This document shows, piece by piece, positions 1 through 8,120 of a stretch of 49,907 nt of DNA. A program made the position numbers and the translations under genes. The notes under the pieces were generated by a model that saw only the letters and a list, made by a program, of their open reading frames with translations, had not been told where the DNA came from and ran no database searches. This DNA is from Paramuribaculum sp. (GTDB lineage Bacteria; Bacteroidota; Bacteroidia; Bacteroidales; Muribaculaceae): the NCBI GenBank assembly GCA_029060545.1, contig JAIDTT010000065.1:1-49907 (forward strand), read 5' to 3'. Numbering within the stretch: the stretch's first letter is position 1; every line of letters begins with the position of its first letter.

Positions 1-278
1 GGCATGGTCGATGGTGTGCGCCTGTGGTTGAGATGGGGAACGAGGGGGCGCGGTGTGTAGCCTCCGTCGACGACGAGTGATCCGAAGTTGGATATGGTGT
101 GTCGGTAGAGGAGGTATTTCTCAAGGTAGTACCTTACGTTGTGGTCGCCTTGCTCGAGTATTATCATGGGGCGTGCTCCGCCTCTCTGGCGCCACAGCTC
201 GAGGTTGGAGAAGAGGCGTCGGAGTTCGGGTGGCAGGGGCTCGCCGAGGAATTGGCGGAAATGGTAGGTGTGGGGCAT
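1..278 (-). CDS. Hypothetical protein, 5' part only (runs off left edge)
   Basis: Reading the minus strand from an ATG at 278-276 gives an open frame with no stop to the window edge (about 92 codons). The translation begins MPHTYHFRQFLGEPLPPELR and includes LRRLFSNLELWRQRGG and VVDGGYTPRPLVPH. Third positions are overwhelmingly C or G, as in the confident genes of the window, while the plus-strand frames over the same bases lack that pattern. A TAACTTTG promoter box lies about 140 bp upstream on the same strand, with a tandem repeat between box and start. I do not recognise the family, and no motif points to a function. It could be a longer protein whose true start lies elsewhere, but no other in-frame ATG precedes it here. 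Confidence 0.55.
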   Translation of the reverse strand, partial: MPHTYHFRQFLGEPLPPELRRLFSNLELWRQRGGARPMIILEQGDHNVRYYLEKYLLYRHTISNFGSLVVDGGYTPRPLVPHLNHRRTPSTM

Positions 279-290
279 AGTATTTTTGGA

Positions 291-324
291 TGCACAATGC
301 ACAATGCACGATGCACGATTGATT
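291..324. repeat. Tandem heptamer repeat (TGCACRA)x4 plus TTGATT
   Basis: Four consecutive 7-bp units read TGCACAA, TGCACAA, TGCACGA, TGCACGA and are followed by TTGATT. The same architecture, with one degenerate unit, occurs in the same orientation at 49788-49821. It lies 12 bp upstream of the start codon of the left-edge gene, inside its predicted leader. It looks like a dispersed intergenic repeat; function unknown. Confidence 0.8.
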
Positions 325-420
325 ATTAAGATTTTGAGGGTGGCGGAGGCAGGCGCTACGCGCTGTAGGCTCCGATCCCGGCTAACGCTATACGTTGGTT
401 GGATTTTTGGTTTGTGGGGA

Positions 421-452
421 CAAAGTTAAGGCCGGTTTTGGCCGGCCTAACA
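421..452 (-). promoter_or_regulatory. Predicted promoter box with spacer palindrome
   Basis: On the minus strand TAACTTTG (428-421) matches the Bacteroidetes -7 box TAnnTTTG and points toward the left-edge gene. Directly upstream, an inverted repeat AGGCCGG/CCGGCCT (429-435 and 442-448, 6-base loop) fills the place of the -33/-7 spacer. No good -33 TTG is seen. The palindrome could be an operator, or a terminator stem for the outer-membrane gene that ends at 490, although no U-run follows it on that strand. Confidence 0.4.
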
Positions 453-489
453 CATATTTTTAAAAAAAATTTCAAGGTGGAGGGGGAAA

Positions 490-2784
490 TTACAGTTTCA
501 TGAGGGAGGAACCGGTATCGGAATTATTAAGATTGCGACGCGCGGTGCGGAATATGGAGCCGAAATCGGCGGCGTAGCTGACTGACAGGACGACCATGTT
601 GCCGTTGTTCTTAATATAACGCTCGCGATATGCCGGATTGACCGGAGAGTAATCCCACGACGGGTAGCGCGTACCTTTAGTATCAAACATATACATCCAA
701 CTTGCTGTGACGGTCCAATGCTTATCGGGCTGCCATTCAAACTGCAAGGTGTCGCCATTTTCTTCTTTTCCGACATAATGACCGCTCAGATATTTACCCG
801 GCAGTTTGCGCCAATAAGAAATGGTATATGGGCCTTTGTTCCACCAAATCATAAGACTGCCGCTGAGGGAGGTCAGTCGATAGGTATTGACCACGCCGGC
901 CGTACGGTAATGTGTCAGGTCCACAAACAGATTGGCGCCGAATCCATAAATGTCGCTGAGGCGCAAGGACAGATAGTTGCTAAACATATGATTGTACTTA
1001 GCATTGACGGATTGCGACAAAAACATACCATTGCCCAAGTAACTGATATCGCTGATCACACTATTGACGGTATTATTGTAATAAGACTGGAATGATGCCT
1101 GAAACTTCCTGCTTGAGTAGGAGACGCCTAAACTATACGAAAAATTCTGTGATGCTTTTAGATTGGCATTACCATTTGAAGTGAGATATGGGGAGACCTG
1201 CTGCGAATAATCGGTAAGTGAACTCAGACTCGGAATCGAGGGTGTATATCGGAAGGAGCCCTGCATGCTCCAGCGATCATTGATATTCCATGATACCTGA
1301 GCGCTTGAAAGATTTCTGATAAACGTGCGCTCGTTAAGGTCATTGTCGATCCAATACAATTTGGCGCCGGTCGACAACGCGAAATAAAATTTGCCCACGC
1401 GCTGTCCGAGACGGGCATAGACATAATTATTATTCTCTTTAAGCACCGGCTTATAGTCGGATGACAGATAAGTGTTAATACTATGAGATACGGTATTCTG
1501 GAAGCCGGCGGACAAAGAGGTCTTATCGGTGAACGTGTGGATATAGCTTACTTCGGATATGAGAGACCGACGACGGCTATCCACATTCATTATATAGGAA
1601 TCTTCTCTTCCATCGGAAAATATATAATTGTTGTCGCGCCGATAGTCGTTTGTACTCAGGGTACCCACGACCTGTACCTCCATGGTATTCTTTTCGTTGA
1701 AATCTCTGCGCAGAAACAGATCGAGCGAGGGAGCAAAGCCTCGATCCTTAGTAATATTATTATTATCGTATTCACCAAGTTGGGAATCAATCGTATGCGC
1801 TATGGCGCGACTCTTCCTGAAGATAGGTGCGGCATTGAACCTCGCGGAAAACAGGGTGTTGGCCGCGGGACTATAGTCATATTTGAGGCTCAGCGCATGG
1901 CGGTGATAATAGAATGGATTACGGTCGTGCACTTCAAGATCGGTACGAAAATCATCTCCTATATAACTTTGAACAGTATTGTCGTAGACCTTCTGATAGT
2001 TTCGCCACGACGGCACATATTGAAACGACCACTGCGAAGCCCCCTGGTGGTAAGAAGCGTTGATATTGGCATCTACAAAAGCCGTATTGACAGCACTCCG
2101 ACCCCAAGCATATATCCGGCCACCGTCGTCGCGCTTTTTCAGCGTGATATTGAGGAATCCCGAACTACCAGAAGCGGCGTATCTTGCGGGGGTAAATCTC
2201 GAATATTCGATCTTTTCGATATCCTTAGGCTGCAATGCATTGACCTCATCAATAGACGACGGGACACCGTTGATGAGAATAACCGGAGTACCTCTATCTA
2301 CTGAAATACTGCGGTTGACAGGATCAGCCAATAGTCCTGCGAGGGGGAGCTTCATAAAGAGGCTCAATGAGGTAGCGGATGCACGCACGTCGGCTGCAGA
2401 AGGATAGACGATAGTACGTCCGTCGGAATTAATTACCGTATTACCAGTCACAGTCACCTCACTGAGCGCGATACCCTCGTCGAGATATATTGCGCCAAGA
2501 TTTAGATTTTTTGCTCCTGACTCTATTATGATAGTGGTAGCAGAGAATCCGGTCATCGAAATTTCAAGGCTCAATGCTGATTTAACATCGGTCTCTAAGG
2601 AGAAGGCACCCTCGGCATTGGCTGTTGTAGCAGCTAAAATAGTGTCGGCAGTAAAGAGCCGGCAATTGGCACCGATGACGGCAGTTGAATCGGCCGAAGA
2701 GAGGGCTAAGCCTTGTATTGTTCTGGCATTCATCGCGGCGAAATTGCAGATGAACGAAAATAGTATGATGGTGAAACGGGACAT
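490..2784 (-). CDS. Outer-membrane beta-barrel protein (TonB-dependent receptor-like)
   Basis: A 764-residue protein with a signal peptide (residues 1-20, ending near NARTIQG). A carboxypeptidase-regulatory-like beta-sandwich follows (about 22-110; SLEISMTGF, GAIYLDEGIALSEVTVTG). Next comes a plug-like domain (about 115-215; ILINGVPSSIDEVNALQPKDIEKIEYSRF and an A-x-SGSSGFLNITLKK segment), then about 540 residues of alternating aromatic and polar beta-strands. This layout is that of the Bacteroidetes outer-membrane beta-barrel family related to TonB-dependent receptors (PF14905-like). No TonB box is obvious and no SusD partner follows, so a glycan-uptake role is not supported. It is the last gene of the ECF sigma operon, 56 bp after the small exported protein, and is probably the envelope target or sensor of that sigma factor. 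Its substrate cannot be read from sequence. Confidence 0.85.
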   Translation of the reverse strand: MSRFTIILFSFICNFAAMNARTIQGLALSSADSTAVIGANCRLFTADTILAATTANAEGAFSLETDVKSALSLEISMTGFSATTIIIESGAKNLNLGAIYLDEGIALSEVTVTGNTVINSDGRTIVYPSAADVRASATSLSLFMKLPLAGLLADPVNRSISVDRGTPVILINGVPSSIDEVNALQPKDIEKIEYSRFTPARYAASGSSGFLNITLKKRDDGGRIYAWGRSAVNTAFVDANINASYHQGASQWSFQYVPSWRNYQKVYDNTVQSYIGDDFRTDLEVHDRNPFYYHRHALSLKYDYSPAANTLFSARFNAAPIFRKSRAIAHTIDSQLGEYDNNNITKDRGFAPSLDLFLRRDFNEKNTMEVQVVGTLSTNDYRRDNNYIFSDGREDSYIMNVDSRRRSLISEVSYIHTFTDKTSLSAGFQNTVSHSINTYLSSDYKPVLKENNNYVYARLGQRVGKFYFALSTGAKLYWIDNDLNERTFIRNLSSAQVSWNINDRWSMQGSFRYTPSIPSLSSLTDYSQQVSPYLTSNGNANLKASQNFSYSLGVSYSSRKFQASFQSYYNNTVNSVISDISYLGNGMFLSQSVNAKYNHMFSNYLSLRLSDIYGFGANLFVDLTHYRTAGVVNTYRLTSLSGSLMIWWNKGPYTISYWRKLPGKYLSGHYVGKEENGDTLQFEWQPDKHWTVTASWMYMFDTKGTRYPSWDYSPVNPAYRERYIKNNGNMVVLSVSYAADFGSIFRTARRNLNNSDTGSSLMKL

Positions 2785-2840
2785 ATAGTGAGTGGGGGTA
2801 ATGATTGGTTTAATGGGCTGTATTGATTGTGCGCTAAGGA

Positions 2841-3227
2841 CTATTTGAAGGCGCTTATGGGGCCGTTGATCATCAGAGTGGCTGATTTGCCATCGACACT
2901 CATACCGAACCCTATATCGATGTTTTTTCCGTTATTATATACCGTAATCCTATAATTTTTACGGCCACCTTTGATCCTTTCCGAATAATTTGCTGATTTT
3001 TGTGAATCTGCTTGTAAGGCATCCAACACTTGTTTCACAATCGTCGGGTTATTCGATACTTTGAAGGTACGATAGGATTCTTTCTGATCTCTGTAAATAT
3101 ATATCTCTACCGTCTTATCATTATTGTAGCGGCCATCGAAAAACTGCTCGACGCTTAGATTCGGAGGGGTGGCATACGCTATCAATGCTATCAGGATAAC
3201 GGATAGGGTTAATAAAAATCTCTTCAT
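2841..3227 (-). CDS. Small exported protein, DUF6108-like
   Basis: A 128-residue protein with an N-terminal signal peptide (MKRFLLTLSVILIALIAYATP, cleavage near residue 19-20). The mature part begins NLSVEQFFDGRYNNDKTVEI and ends in a short beta-rich region (IDIGFGMSVDGKSATLMINGP). It has no cysteine at the cleavage site, so it is periplasmic rather than a lipoprotein. The start overlaps the anti-sigma gene stop by 4 bp (ATGA), indicating translational coupling. Small proteins of this kind sit beside ECF sigma/anti-sigma pairs in Bacteroides. The DUF6108 assignment is from memory of the FDGRY-type N-terminus and is tentative. A regulatory or sensing role is inference from position. Confidence 0.7.
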   Translation of the reverse strand: MKRFLLTLSVILIALIAYATPPNLSVEQFFDGRYNNDKTVEIYIYRDQKESYRTFKVSNNPTIVKQVLDALQADSQKSANYSERIKGGRKNYRITVYNNGKNIDIGFGMSVDGKSATLMINGPISAFK

Positions 3228-3709
3228 AATTCGTGATATTTAGAGTTAATAAAGTTTGTGAAATCTTTAATCATCTGCTTGTCGCGAGCCTCGATCTCTG
3301 CCATCTCTTTCATAAATTCCTGAGACTCCTTTATGGCGGCCTCGGCCTGACGACGGGCTTCTTCTTCGCTAAGACGTCGGCCGTGGGAGTAGGCTATATA
3401 ATAGGTGCCGTCGGAATCCGCTGCCGATTTGGAGGAATTAATGAACAGGGGTATACCGATGCCAAGCAGGAGGGCTACAGAAGCAGCAATGCCGAAATAA
3501 AGGCGGTAGCTTTTGGGCTTTATCCGGGCGACAGAAGGCTCTATCATCATGAGGGTACGTACATCATCGATCAGGGGCGACCGGTGTTCGGAGTGCAACA
3601 GGACGTATTGCAACTCGGTCTCCTCGAAAACGGAAAGACGGCAATCCAAGTACATCCGGCAGAGGGCTTCCGTCTCTTGTAATGTAAGGTTATGGTCTGT
3701 ATCTTTCAT
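3224..3709 (-). CDS. Membrane anti-sigma factor candidate
   Basis: A 161-residue protein. Residues 1-66 are predicted cytoplasmic and contain an acidic helical region (ETEALCRMYLDCRLSVFEETE). One transmembrane helix spans about 70-90 (LYFGIAASVALLLGIGIPLF). A charged, heptad-like tail (about 108-155, SEEEARRQAEAAIKESQEFM) would face the periplasm. The gene begins inside the stop of the ECF sigma gene (4-bp ATGA overlap) and ends in the start of the small exported gene. The one-helix topology and the genetic position fit an anti-sigma factor. There is no classical zinc-binding ASD motif (HxxxCxxC), so the assignment rests on context. Confidence 0.7.
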   Translation of the reverse strand: MKDTDHNLTLQETEALCRMYLDCRLSVFEETELQYVLLHSEHRSPLIDDVRTLMMIEPSVARIKPKSYRLYFGIAASVALLLGIGIPLFINSSKSAADSDGTYYIAYSHGRRLSEEEARRQAEAAIKESQEFMKEMAEIEARDKQMIKDFTNFINSKYHEL

Positions 3710-4185
3710 TTGTTCAAATTATTGTAGTTATCACGTATTTTCTTTCGCGCACGGCTCATACTCATTCTCACTGCTTCTACTGTAATTCCGAGCCGGGAGG
3801 CTATCTCTTCATATTCCATCCCTTCGTGGACGATGCATGAGTAGATCTGTATTTGCCTGCGGGTAAGTCCGTCGGACAGGTGTCGTTCAAACTTATCCAA
3901 GTCTTCAATATTGTCGGGGGCTACGCTAACGGTATCTTTGACGGTATCGATGTGAACGAGGCCACGAGTCATCCTGAGCCGATCGATACAAAGATGCCGC
4001 AATACAGCAAACAGCTTGCCCCGCGCTTCGGCATCGGTATCGACTGATCCCGACTTCCAAAGATTGATATAGGTATCCTGCACGGCGTCACGGGCATCCT
4101 CATCATTTTTGAGGAGTGCGAGCGCACTCAGATGCAATTTGTCGCGGAGTGCCAGAAACGCGTATGTCAGTCTATCTTTTTTCAT
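3706..4185 (-). CDS. ECF-type RNA polymerase sigma factor
   Basis: A 159-residue protein with sigma-2 (about 8-75; LALLKNDEDARDAVQDTYIN, then KLFAVLRHLCIDRLR) and sigma-4 (about 100-155; GMEYEEIASRLGITVEAVRM then SRARKKIR). These are the standard core-binding, -10 recognition and -35 helix-turn-helix regions of ECF factors, and no extra domain is present. It heads a tight minus-strand operon with a predicted anti-sigma factor, a small exported protein and an outer-membrane barrel, implying control of an envelope response. The leader holds GTTACGTTTT and, about 15 bp later, CGTATA (minus strand, about 4230-4198), which could be an autoregulated ECF promoter; this is speculative. The divergent neighbour is the fucose operon, with a 145-bp shared intergenic region. 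Confidence 0.92.
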   Translation of the reverse strand: MKKDRLTYAFLALRDKLHLSALALLKNDEDARDAVQDTYINLWKSGSVDTDAEARGKLFAVLRHLCIDRLRMTRGLVHIDTVKDTVSVAPDNIEDLDKFERHLSDGLTRRQIQIYSCIVHEGMEYEEIASRLGITVEAVRMSMSRARKKIRDNYNNLNK

Positions 4186-4262
4186 CGCTTATAATATATA
4201 TACGAAAAAAGGGGCAAAACGTAACAGCTGAAGCAAAAAATTTTTTTTGATACGCGTGATGA

Positions 4263-4288
4263 CCTTATCCAAATAAGGCTTATCTTTG
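4263..4288 (+). promoter_or_regulatory. fuc operon promoter box with adjacent inverted repeat
   Basis: TATCTTTG at 4281-4288 fits the Bacteroidetes -7 box, 42 bp upstream of the fucI ATG. Immediately upstream is a perfect 6-bp inverted repeat, CCTTATCCAAATAAGG (4263-4278). No TTTG is found at the normal -33 distance. A palindrome touching the -7 box is the expected place for a repressor or activator site. Its use is inference. Confidence 0.55.
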
Positions 4289-4330
4289 CATTATCATTTT
4301 GACAAAATTATCACATAAAAATATAAACCC

Positions 4331-6109
4331 ATGAAGAATTATCCCAAAATTGGTATCCGCCCCACTATAGACGGCCGTCAGGGCGGTGTTCGTGAAAGTC
4401 TTGAAGATAAGACGATGAATCTTGCCAAGGCTGTGGCCGACCTCATCTCGACAAATCTCCACTACCCCGACGGCACCCCGGTAGAGTGCGTTATCGCTGA
4501 CTCTACGATAGGCCGCGTGGCAGAAGCAGCGGCTTGCGCCGAGAAGTTTGAGCGCGAAGGTGTAGGAGCGACTATCACGGTGACCTCCTGCTGGTGCTAC
4601 GGCTCCGAGACTATGGATATGAATCCCTATTGGCCCAAGGCTGTATGGGGCTTCAACGGCACAGAGCGCCCCGGTGCCGTATATCTGGCCGCTGTGCTGG
4701 CATCACACGCCCAGAAGGGTCTGCCTGCATTCGGTATCTATGGACACGATGTACAGGATCTCGACGACAATACTATCCCGGCCGACGTGGCCGAGAAGCT
4801 GCTCCGCTTCACCCGCGGCGCCGTAGCCACAGCCTGCATGCGCGGAAAGAGCTATCTCTCGATCGGCAGTATGTGTATGGGTATCGCCGGCTCTATCGTG
4901 AATCCCGACTTCTTCCAGGAATATCTCGGTATGCGCAATGAAAGCGTAGACGAGACCGAAATCCTGCGCCGTATGGATGAGGGTATTTTCGATCACAAGG
5001 AGTTTGCCAAGGCTATGGCATGGACAGAAGCCAACTGCAAACCGAACGAGGGCGATGACTTCAAAAACCGTCCAGAAAAGCGCAAGAACCGTCAGCAGAA
5101 GGATGCCGACTGGGAGTTTATCGTGAAGATGACACTTATCGTACGCGACCTCATGACGGGCAATCCCCGACTGAAGGAGATGGGATTCAAGGAGGAGGCT
5201 CTCGGTCACAATGCAATAGCAGGCGGTTTCCAGGGTCAGCGCCAATGGACTGACTGGAAGCCCAACGGCGACTTCACCGAGGCGCTGCTCAACACCTCAT
5301 TTGACTGGAACGGCATCCGTGAGGCATTCGTGCTTGCCACGGAAAACGATGCTCTCAACGGAGTGGCAATGCTATTCGGCCATCTGCTGACAGGCCGTGG
5401 CCAGATGTTCTCCGACGTACGTACGTACTGGAGCCCCGAAGCCGTAAAACGTGTCACCGGCAAAGAACTCACCGGCCTCGCATCCAACGGTGTGATCCAC
5501 CTTATCAACTCCGGTGCAACTACTCTCGACGCCACAGGCGGAGCCGTAGACGCAGAAGGCAATCCGGTGATGAAACCGTCGTGGGAGCTTACTGAAGCTG
5601 ATGTAAAGGCTTGCCTCAAGGCTACTACGTGGTATCCAGCTGACCGCGACTACTTCCGTGGCGGCGGCTTCTCGAGCAACTTCCTCTCGCGCGGCGGTAT
5701 GCCCGTGACGATGTCGCGTCTGAACCTCGTGAAAGGCCTCGGTCCGGTACTTCAGATCGCAGAAGGCTGGACTGTAGATCTGGATCCGGAAGTGAACAAA
5801 ATACTTGACCGTCGCACCGACCCGACCTGGCCTACCACATGGTTCGCTCCCCGTCTGATGCCTGAGCGCGCGCCTTTCAAGGATGTGTATTCGGTGATGA
5901 ACTGCTGGGGTGCCAATCACGGAGCTATCTCATACGGCCATATCGGTGCCGACCTGATCACCCTCGCCTCGATACTCCGCATTCCGGTGTGCATGCACAA
6001 TGTACCCGAAGCTGACATTTTCCGTCCTGCCGCATGGAACGCCTTCGGTATGGATAAGGAGGGTGCCGACTACCGCGCATGTCAGAACTACGGACCTATA
6101 TACAAATAA
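4331..6109 (+). CDS. fucI: L-fucose isomerase
   Basis: A 592-residue cytoplasmic enzyme interconverting L-fucose and L-fuculose, the first step of phosphorylative fucose catabolism. Length and sequence match FucI closely (the E. coli enzyme is 591 residues). The N-terminus [20 protein letters not shown], the [14 protein letters not shown] segment and C-terminal [20 protein letters not shown] are family signatures. The metal and catalytic acids are present as Glu338 (in [13 protein letters not shown]) and Asp362 (in [12 protein letters not shown]), matching E. coli Glu337 and Asp361. It is first in fucI-fucA-fucK-fucP, the gene order known from Bacteroides thetaiotaomicron. No fucR-like regulator gene is next to it here; the ECF sigma gene is divergent instead. 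Confidence 0.97.
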   Translation: MKNYPKIGIRPTIDGRQGGVRESLEDKTMNLAKAVADLISTNLHYPDGTPVECVIADSTIGRVAEAAACAEKFEREGVGATITVTSCWCYGSETMDMNPYWPKAVWGFNGTERPGAVYLAAVLASHAQKGLPAFGIYGHDVQDLDDNTIPADVAEKLLRFTRGAVATACMRGKSYLSIGSMCMGIAGSIVNPDFFQEYLGMRNESVDETEILRRMDEGIFDHKEFAKAMAWTEANCKPNEGDDFKNRPEKRKNRQQKDADWEFIVKMTLIVRDLMTGNPRLKEMGFKEEALGHNAIAGGFQGQRQWTDWKPNGDFTEALLNTSFDWNGIREAFVLATENDALNGVAMLFGHLLTGRGQMFSDVRTYWSPEAVKRVTGKELTGLASNGVIHLINSGATTLDATGGAVDAEGNPVMKPSWELTEADVKACLKATTWYPADRDYFRGGGFSSNFLSRGGMPVTMSRLNLVKGLGPVLQIAEGWTVDLDPEVNKILDRRTDPTWPTTWFAPRLMPERAPFKDVYSVMNCWGANHGAISYGHIGADLITLASILRIPVCMHNVPEADIFRPAAWNAFGMDKEGADYRACQNYGPIYK

Positions 6110-6114
6110 GTCCT

Positions 6115-6759
6115 ATGGCAAAGATATCGCAAATTGAAGAATTCGTAGCCCAGGCGCGCCGAGTAGGCGCCGCCGGGCTTACTATATGCTCAAGCGGCAA
6201 TCTGTCGTGGCGTGTGCCCGATTCGGACGAAGTACTGCTCTCCGGGACCGGTTCGTGGGTACCCGAACTTACGGCTGACCGCGTATCGGTGTGCCGCCTG
6301 TCGACCGGCGAAATCCTTAATGGCGTAAAGCCTTCGATGGAATCGGTATTCCACATGGGTGTGATGCGCCAGCGTCCCGACGTGAATGTGGTGCTGCACT
6401 TCCAGTCGCCTTACGCTACGGCTGTGGCCTGTATGGCCGACGCTCCCCACAATCTGAATTTCACTGCCGAAATGGCTCTCCATGTGGGTGAGGAGATTCC
6501 TCATATCCCCTATTTCCGTCCCGGCTCGCCGGAACTGGCACAGCACGTGGTAGAGGCTCTCACTGACCACAACTCGGCGATGCTCCATAAGCACGGACAG
6601 GTGGTGTGCGGTGCGTCGTATGATCAGGCTTTCGAACGCGCGATGTTTTTCGAGATGGGTTGCCGTATAGCCGTGATGTGCGGTAAGAATGTGGATCCGC
6701 TCACTCCGGCTGAAATAGCTGACCTCGAATCGTATTTCCTGGGGAAGGAGGGAAAATGA
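6115..6759 (+). CDS. fucA: Class II aldolase, L-fuculose-1-phosphate aldolase
   Basis: A 214-residue class II aldolase/adducin-fold protein expected to split L-fuculose 1-phosphate into DHAP and L-lactaldehyde. I chose the ATG at 6115 (MAKISQIEEF), 5 bp after the fucI stop. The frame is open upstream to an ATG at 6079, but that would add 12 residues inside fucI. Conserved parts are GLTICSSGNLSWRV (phosphate binding), KPSMES with Glu76, and HKHGQVVCG with His160. The zinc pair that is His92-x-His94 in E. coli FucA reads His95-Phe-Gln97 here, so one ligand is changed (see findings). The stop overlaps the fucK start by 4 bp (ATGA). The operon position makes the fuculose-phosphate role likely. 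Confidence 0.85.
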   Translation: MAKISQIEEFVAQARRVGAAGLTICSSGNLSWRVPDSDEVLLSGTGSWVPELTADRVSVCRLSTGEILNGVKPSMESVFHMGVMRQRPDVNVVLHFQSPYATAVACMADAPHNLNFTAEMALHVGEEIPHIPYFRPGSPELAQHVVEALTDHNSAMLHKHGQVVCGASYDQAFERAMFFEMGCRIAVMCGKNVDPLTPAEIADLESYFLGKEGK

Positions 6760-8120
6760 GCGCCCGCGATGCCTACATAGCCGCTGACTTCGGCGGCGGT
6801 TCGGGCCGCGTGATGGCCGGCACCGCAGATGCCGACGGAAATATAGAGCTCAATCAGATTCACCGGTTTGCGAACCGACAGGTGAAGCTCGGCCGACACG
6901 TGTACTGGGATTTACCCTCACTCTTCGCCGAGATGATAGAGGGGCTGCGTATGGCTGTGGCCGAGGGGTATCATATCAGGAGTATCGGTATCGATTCGTG
7001 GGGTGTGGACTTCGGTCTGCTCGACCGTGAAGGAGAACTTCTTCAATTACCGGTTTGCTACCGCGATGAGGTGTCGACCACCGGAGCAGCCGAAGAGTAT
7101 TTCGCCGCAAGATCTAAGCCGGATCACTATGCTGAGGCCGGAATCCAGATTATGGATATCAACTCGCTATACAGGCTGGCACGACTTGCCAAGCGGTCAG
7201 AACTTATGGATGCAGCCGGAGCTGTGCTGTTTTTTCCCGATCTGATGAGCTACTTCCTCACGGGTAATATTAATGTGGAATACACGATTGCCACCACATC
7301 GGAACTTATCGACGCGCGCACCCGCGACTGGAACTACCGTGTGATCGATTCGGCCGGTCTGCCCCGCCGACTTTTCGGTCCGATCGTGGAACCAGGCACG
7401 ATACGTGGATGGCTTACCGAGGAGATTCGTCGCCATATCGGTGTGGACTACGAGATACCGGTAGTGGCAGTGGCGAGCCATGACACCGCCAGTGCCGCAG
7501 CGGTGTGCCCGTCATTCGACGAAGGCGCCACTGCCTTCCTCAGTTCAGGTACGTGGTCGCTCTTAGGAGTCACCATCGACGAGCCGATTCTCACGGAGCA
7601 GGCGCGCATGGAAGGATTCACCAACGAGGGTGCCACCGACCACCGCATAACGTTTCTTCAAAATATCACCGGTCTATGGATACTTCAGAATCTCGTGGCC
7701 GACTGGGAGCACGCCGGAATACCGGCGGACTATCCCACGCTGATAGCGCAGGCCGAGGCTTCGACATATAAAGATACAGTAGATGTGGACTCTCCGCGCC
7801 TCGCCCGCTCCGGTATCAATATGGAAGCGGAAATCCGCAGGCTGCTCTCCGAGCAGGGAGCTCCCGCGCCTGACGGTGAGGGCGACATAGTGCGCTGCGT
7901 GCTGCTCTCGCTGGCGCGCCGCTACGCCCGAGCCATAAAGGGCCTTGACGCCATACTTCCCCGCCCCGTGGAGCGTCTGCGCATCATCGGCGGCGGCAGC
8001 AAAAACAATCTGTTGAACAAACTCACTGCCCAGTCAACAGGACTTAATGTGGAAGCCGGGCCTGCGGAAGCAACCGCTCTCGGCAATATCAAAATGCAAA
8101 TACAAGCCTTAAAGCCATGA
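6756..8120 (+). CDS. fucK: L-fuculokinase (rhamnulokinase-like FGGY kinase)
   Basis: A 454-residue FGGY-family sugar kinase. The N-terminal half holds the ATPase-fold glycine motif (IAADFGGGSGRVMAG, residues about 7-21) and GIDSWGVDFGLLDREG, where the Asp serves sugar binding and catalysis. The C-terminal half has SHDTASAAAVCP, FLSSGTWSLLGVTID and RIIGGGSKNNLLNKLTAQ, the nucleotide-binding signature. Sequence is closest to the RhaB branch, as is usual for Bacteroidales FucK. Substrate is assigned from the fucI-fucA-fucP neighbourhood: ATP-dependent phosphorylation of L-fuculose to fuculose 1-phosphate. The gene overlaps both fucA and fucP by 4 bp, so the three are probably translationally coupled. 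Rhamnulose remains a possible secondary substrate. Confidence 0.88.
   Translation: MSARDAYIAADFGGGSGRVMAGTADADGNIELNQIHRFANRQVKLGRHVYWDLPSLFAEMIEGLRMAVAEGYHIRSIGIDSWGVDFGLLDREGELLQLPVCYRDEVSTTGAAEEYFAARSKPDHYAEAGIQIMDINSLYRLARLAKRSELMDAAGAVLFFPDLMSYFLTGNINVEYTIATTSELIDARTRDWNYRVIDSAGLPRRLFGPIVEPGTIRGWLTEEIRRHIGVDYEIPVVAVASHDTASAAAVCPSFDEGATAFLSSGTWSLLGVTIDEPILTEQARMEGFTNEGATDHRITFLQNITGLWILQNLVADWEHAGIPADYPTLIAQAEASTYKDTVDVDSPRLARSGINMEAEIRRLLSEQGAPAPDGEGDIVRCVLLSLARRYARAIKGLDAILPRPVERLRIIGGGSKNNLLNKLTAQSTGLNVEAGPAEATALGNIKMQIQALKP

Noticed and set aside
53-309. Other small open frames at the left edge (plus 53-280, 99-329; minus 121-309)
   Set aside because: The minus frame starting at 278 has the third-position C/G bias of real genes; the others do not.
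291-324. Possible CRISPR array in the heptamer repeats
   Set aside because: Units are 7 bp and contiguous with no spacers, and no cas genes are near.
1483-2304. A 273-codon plus-strand open frame inside the outer-membrane protein gene
   Set aside because: The minus-strand frame has a signal peptide, plug and barrel pattern; the plus frame has none of these.
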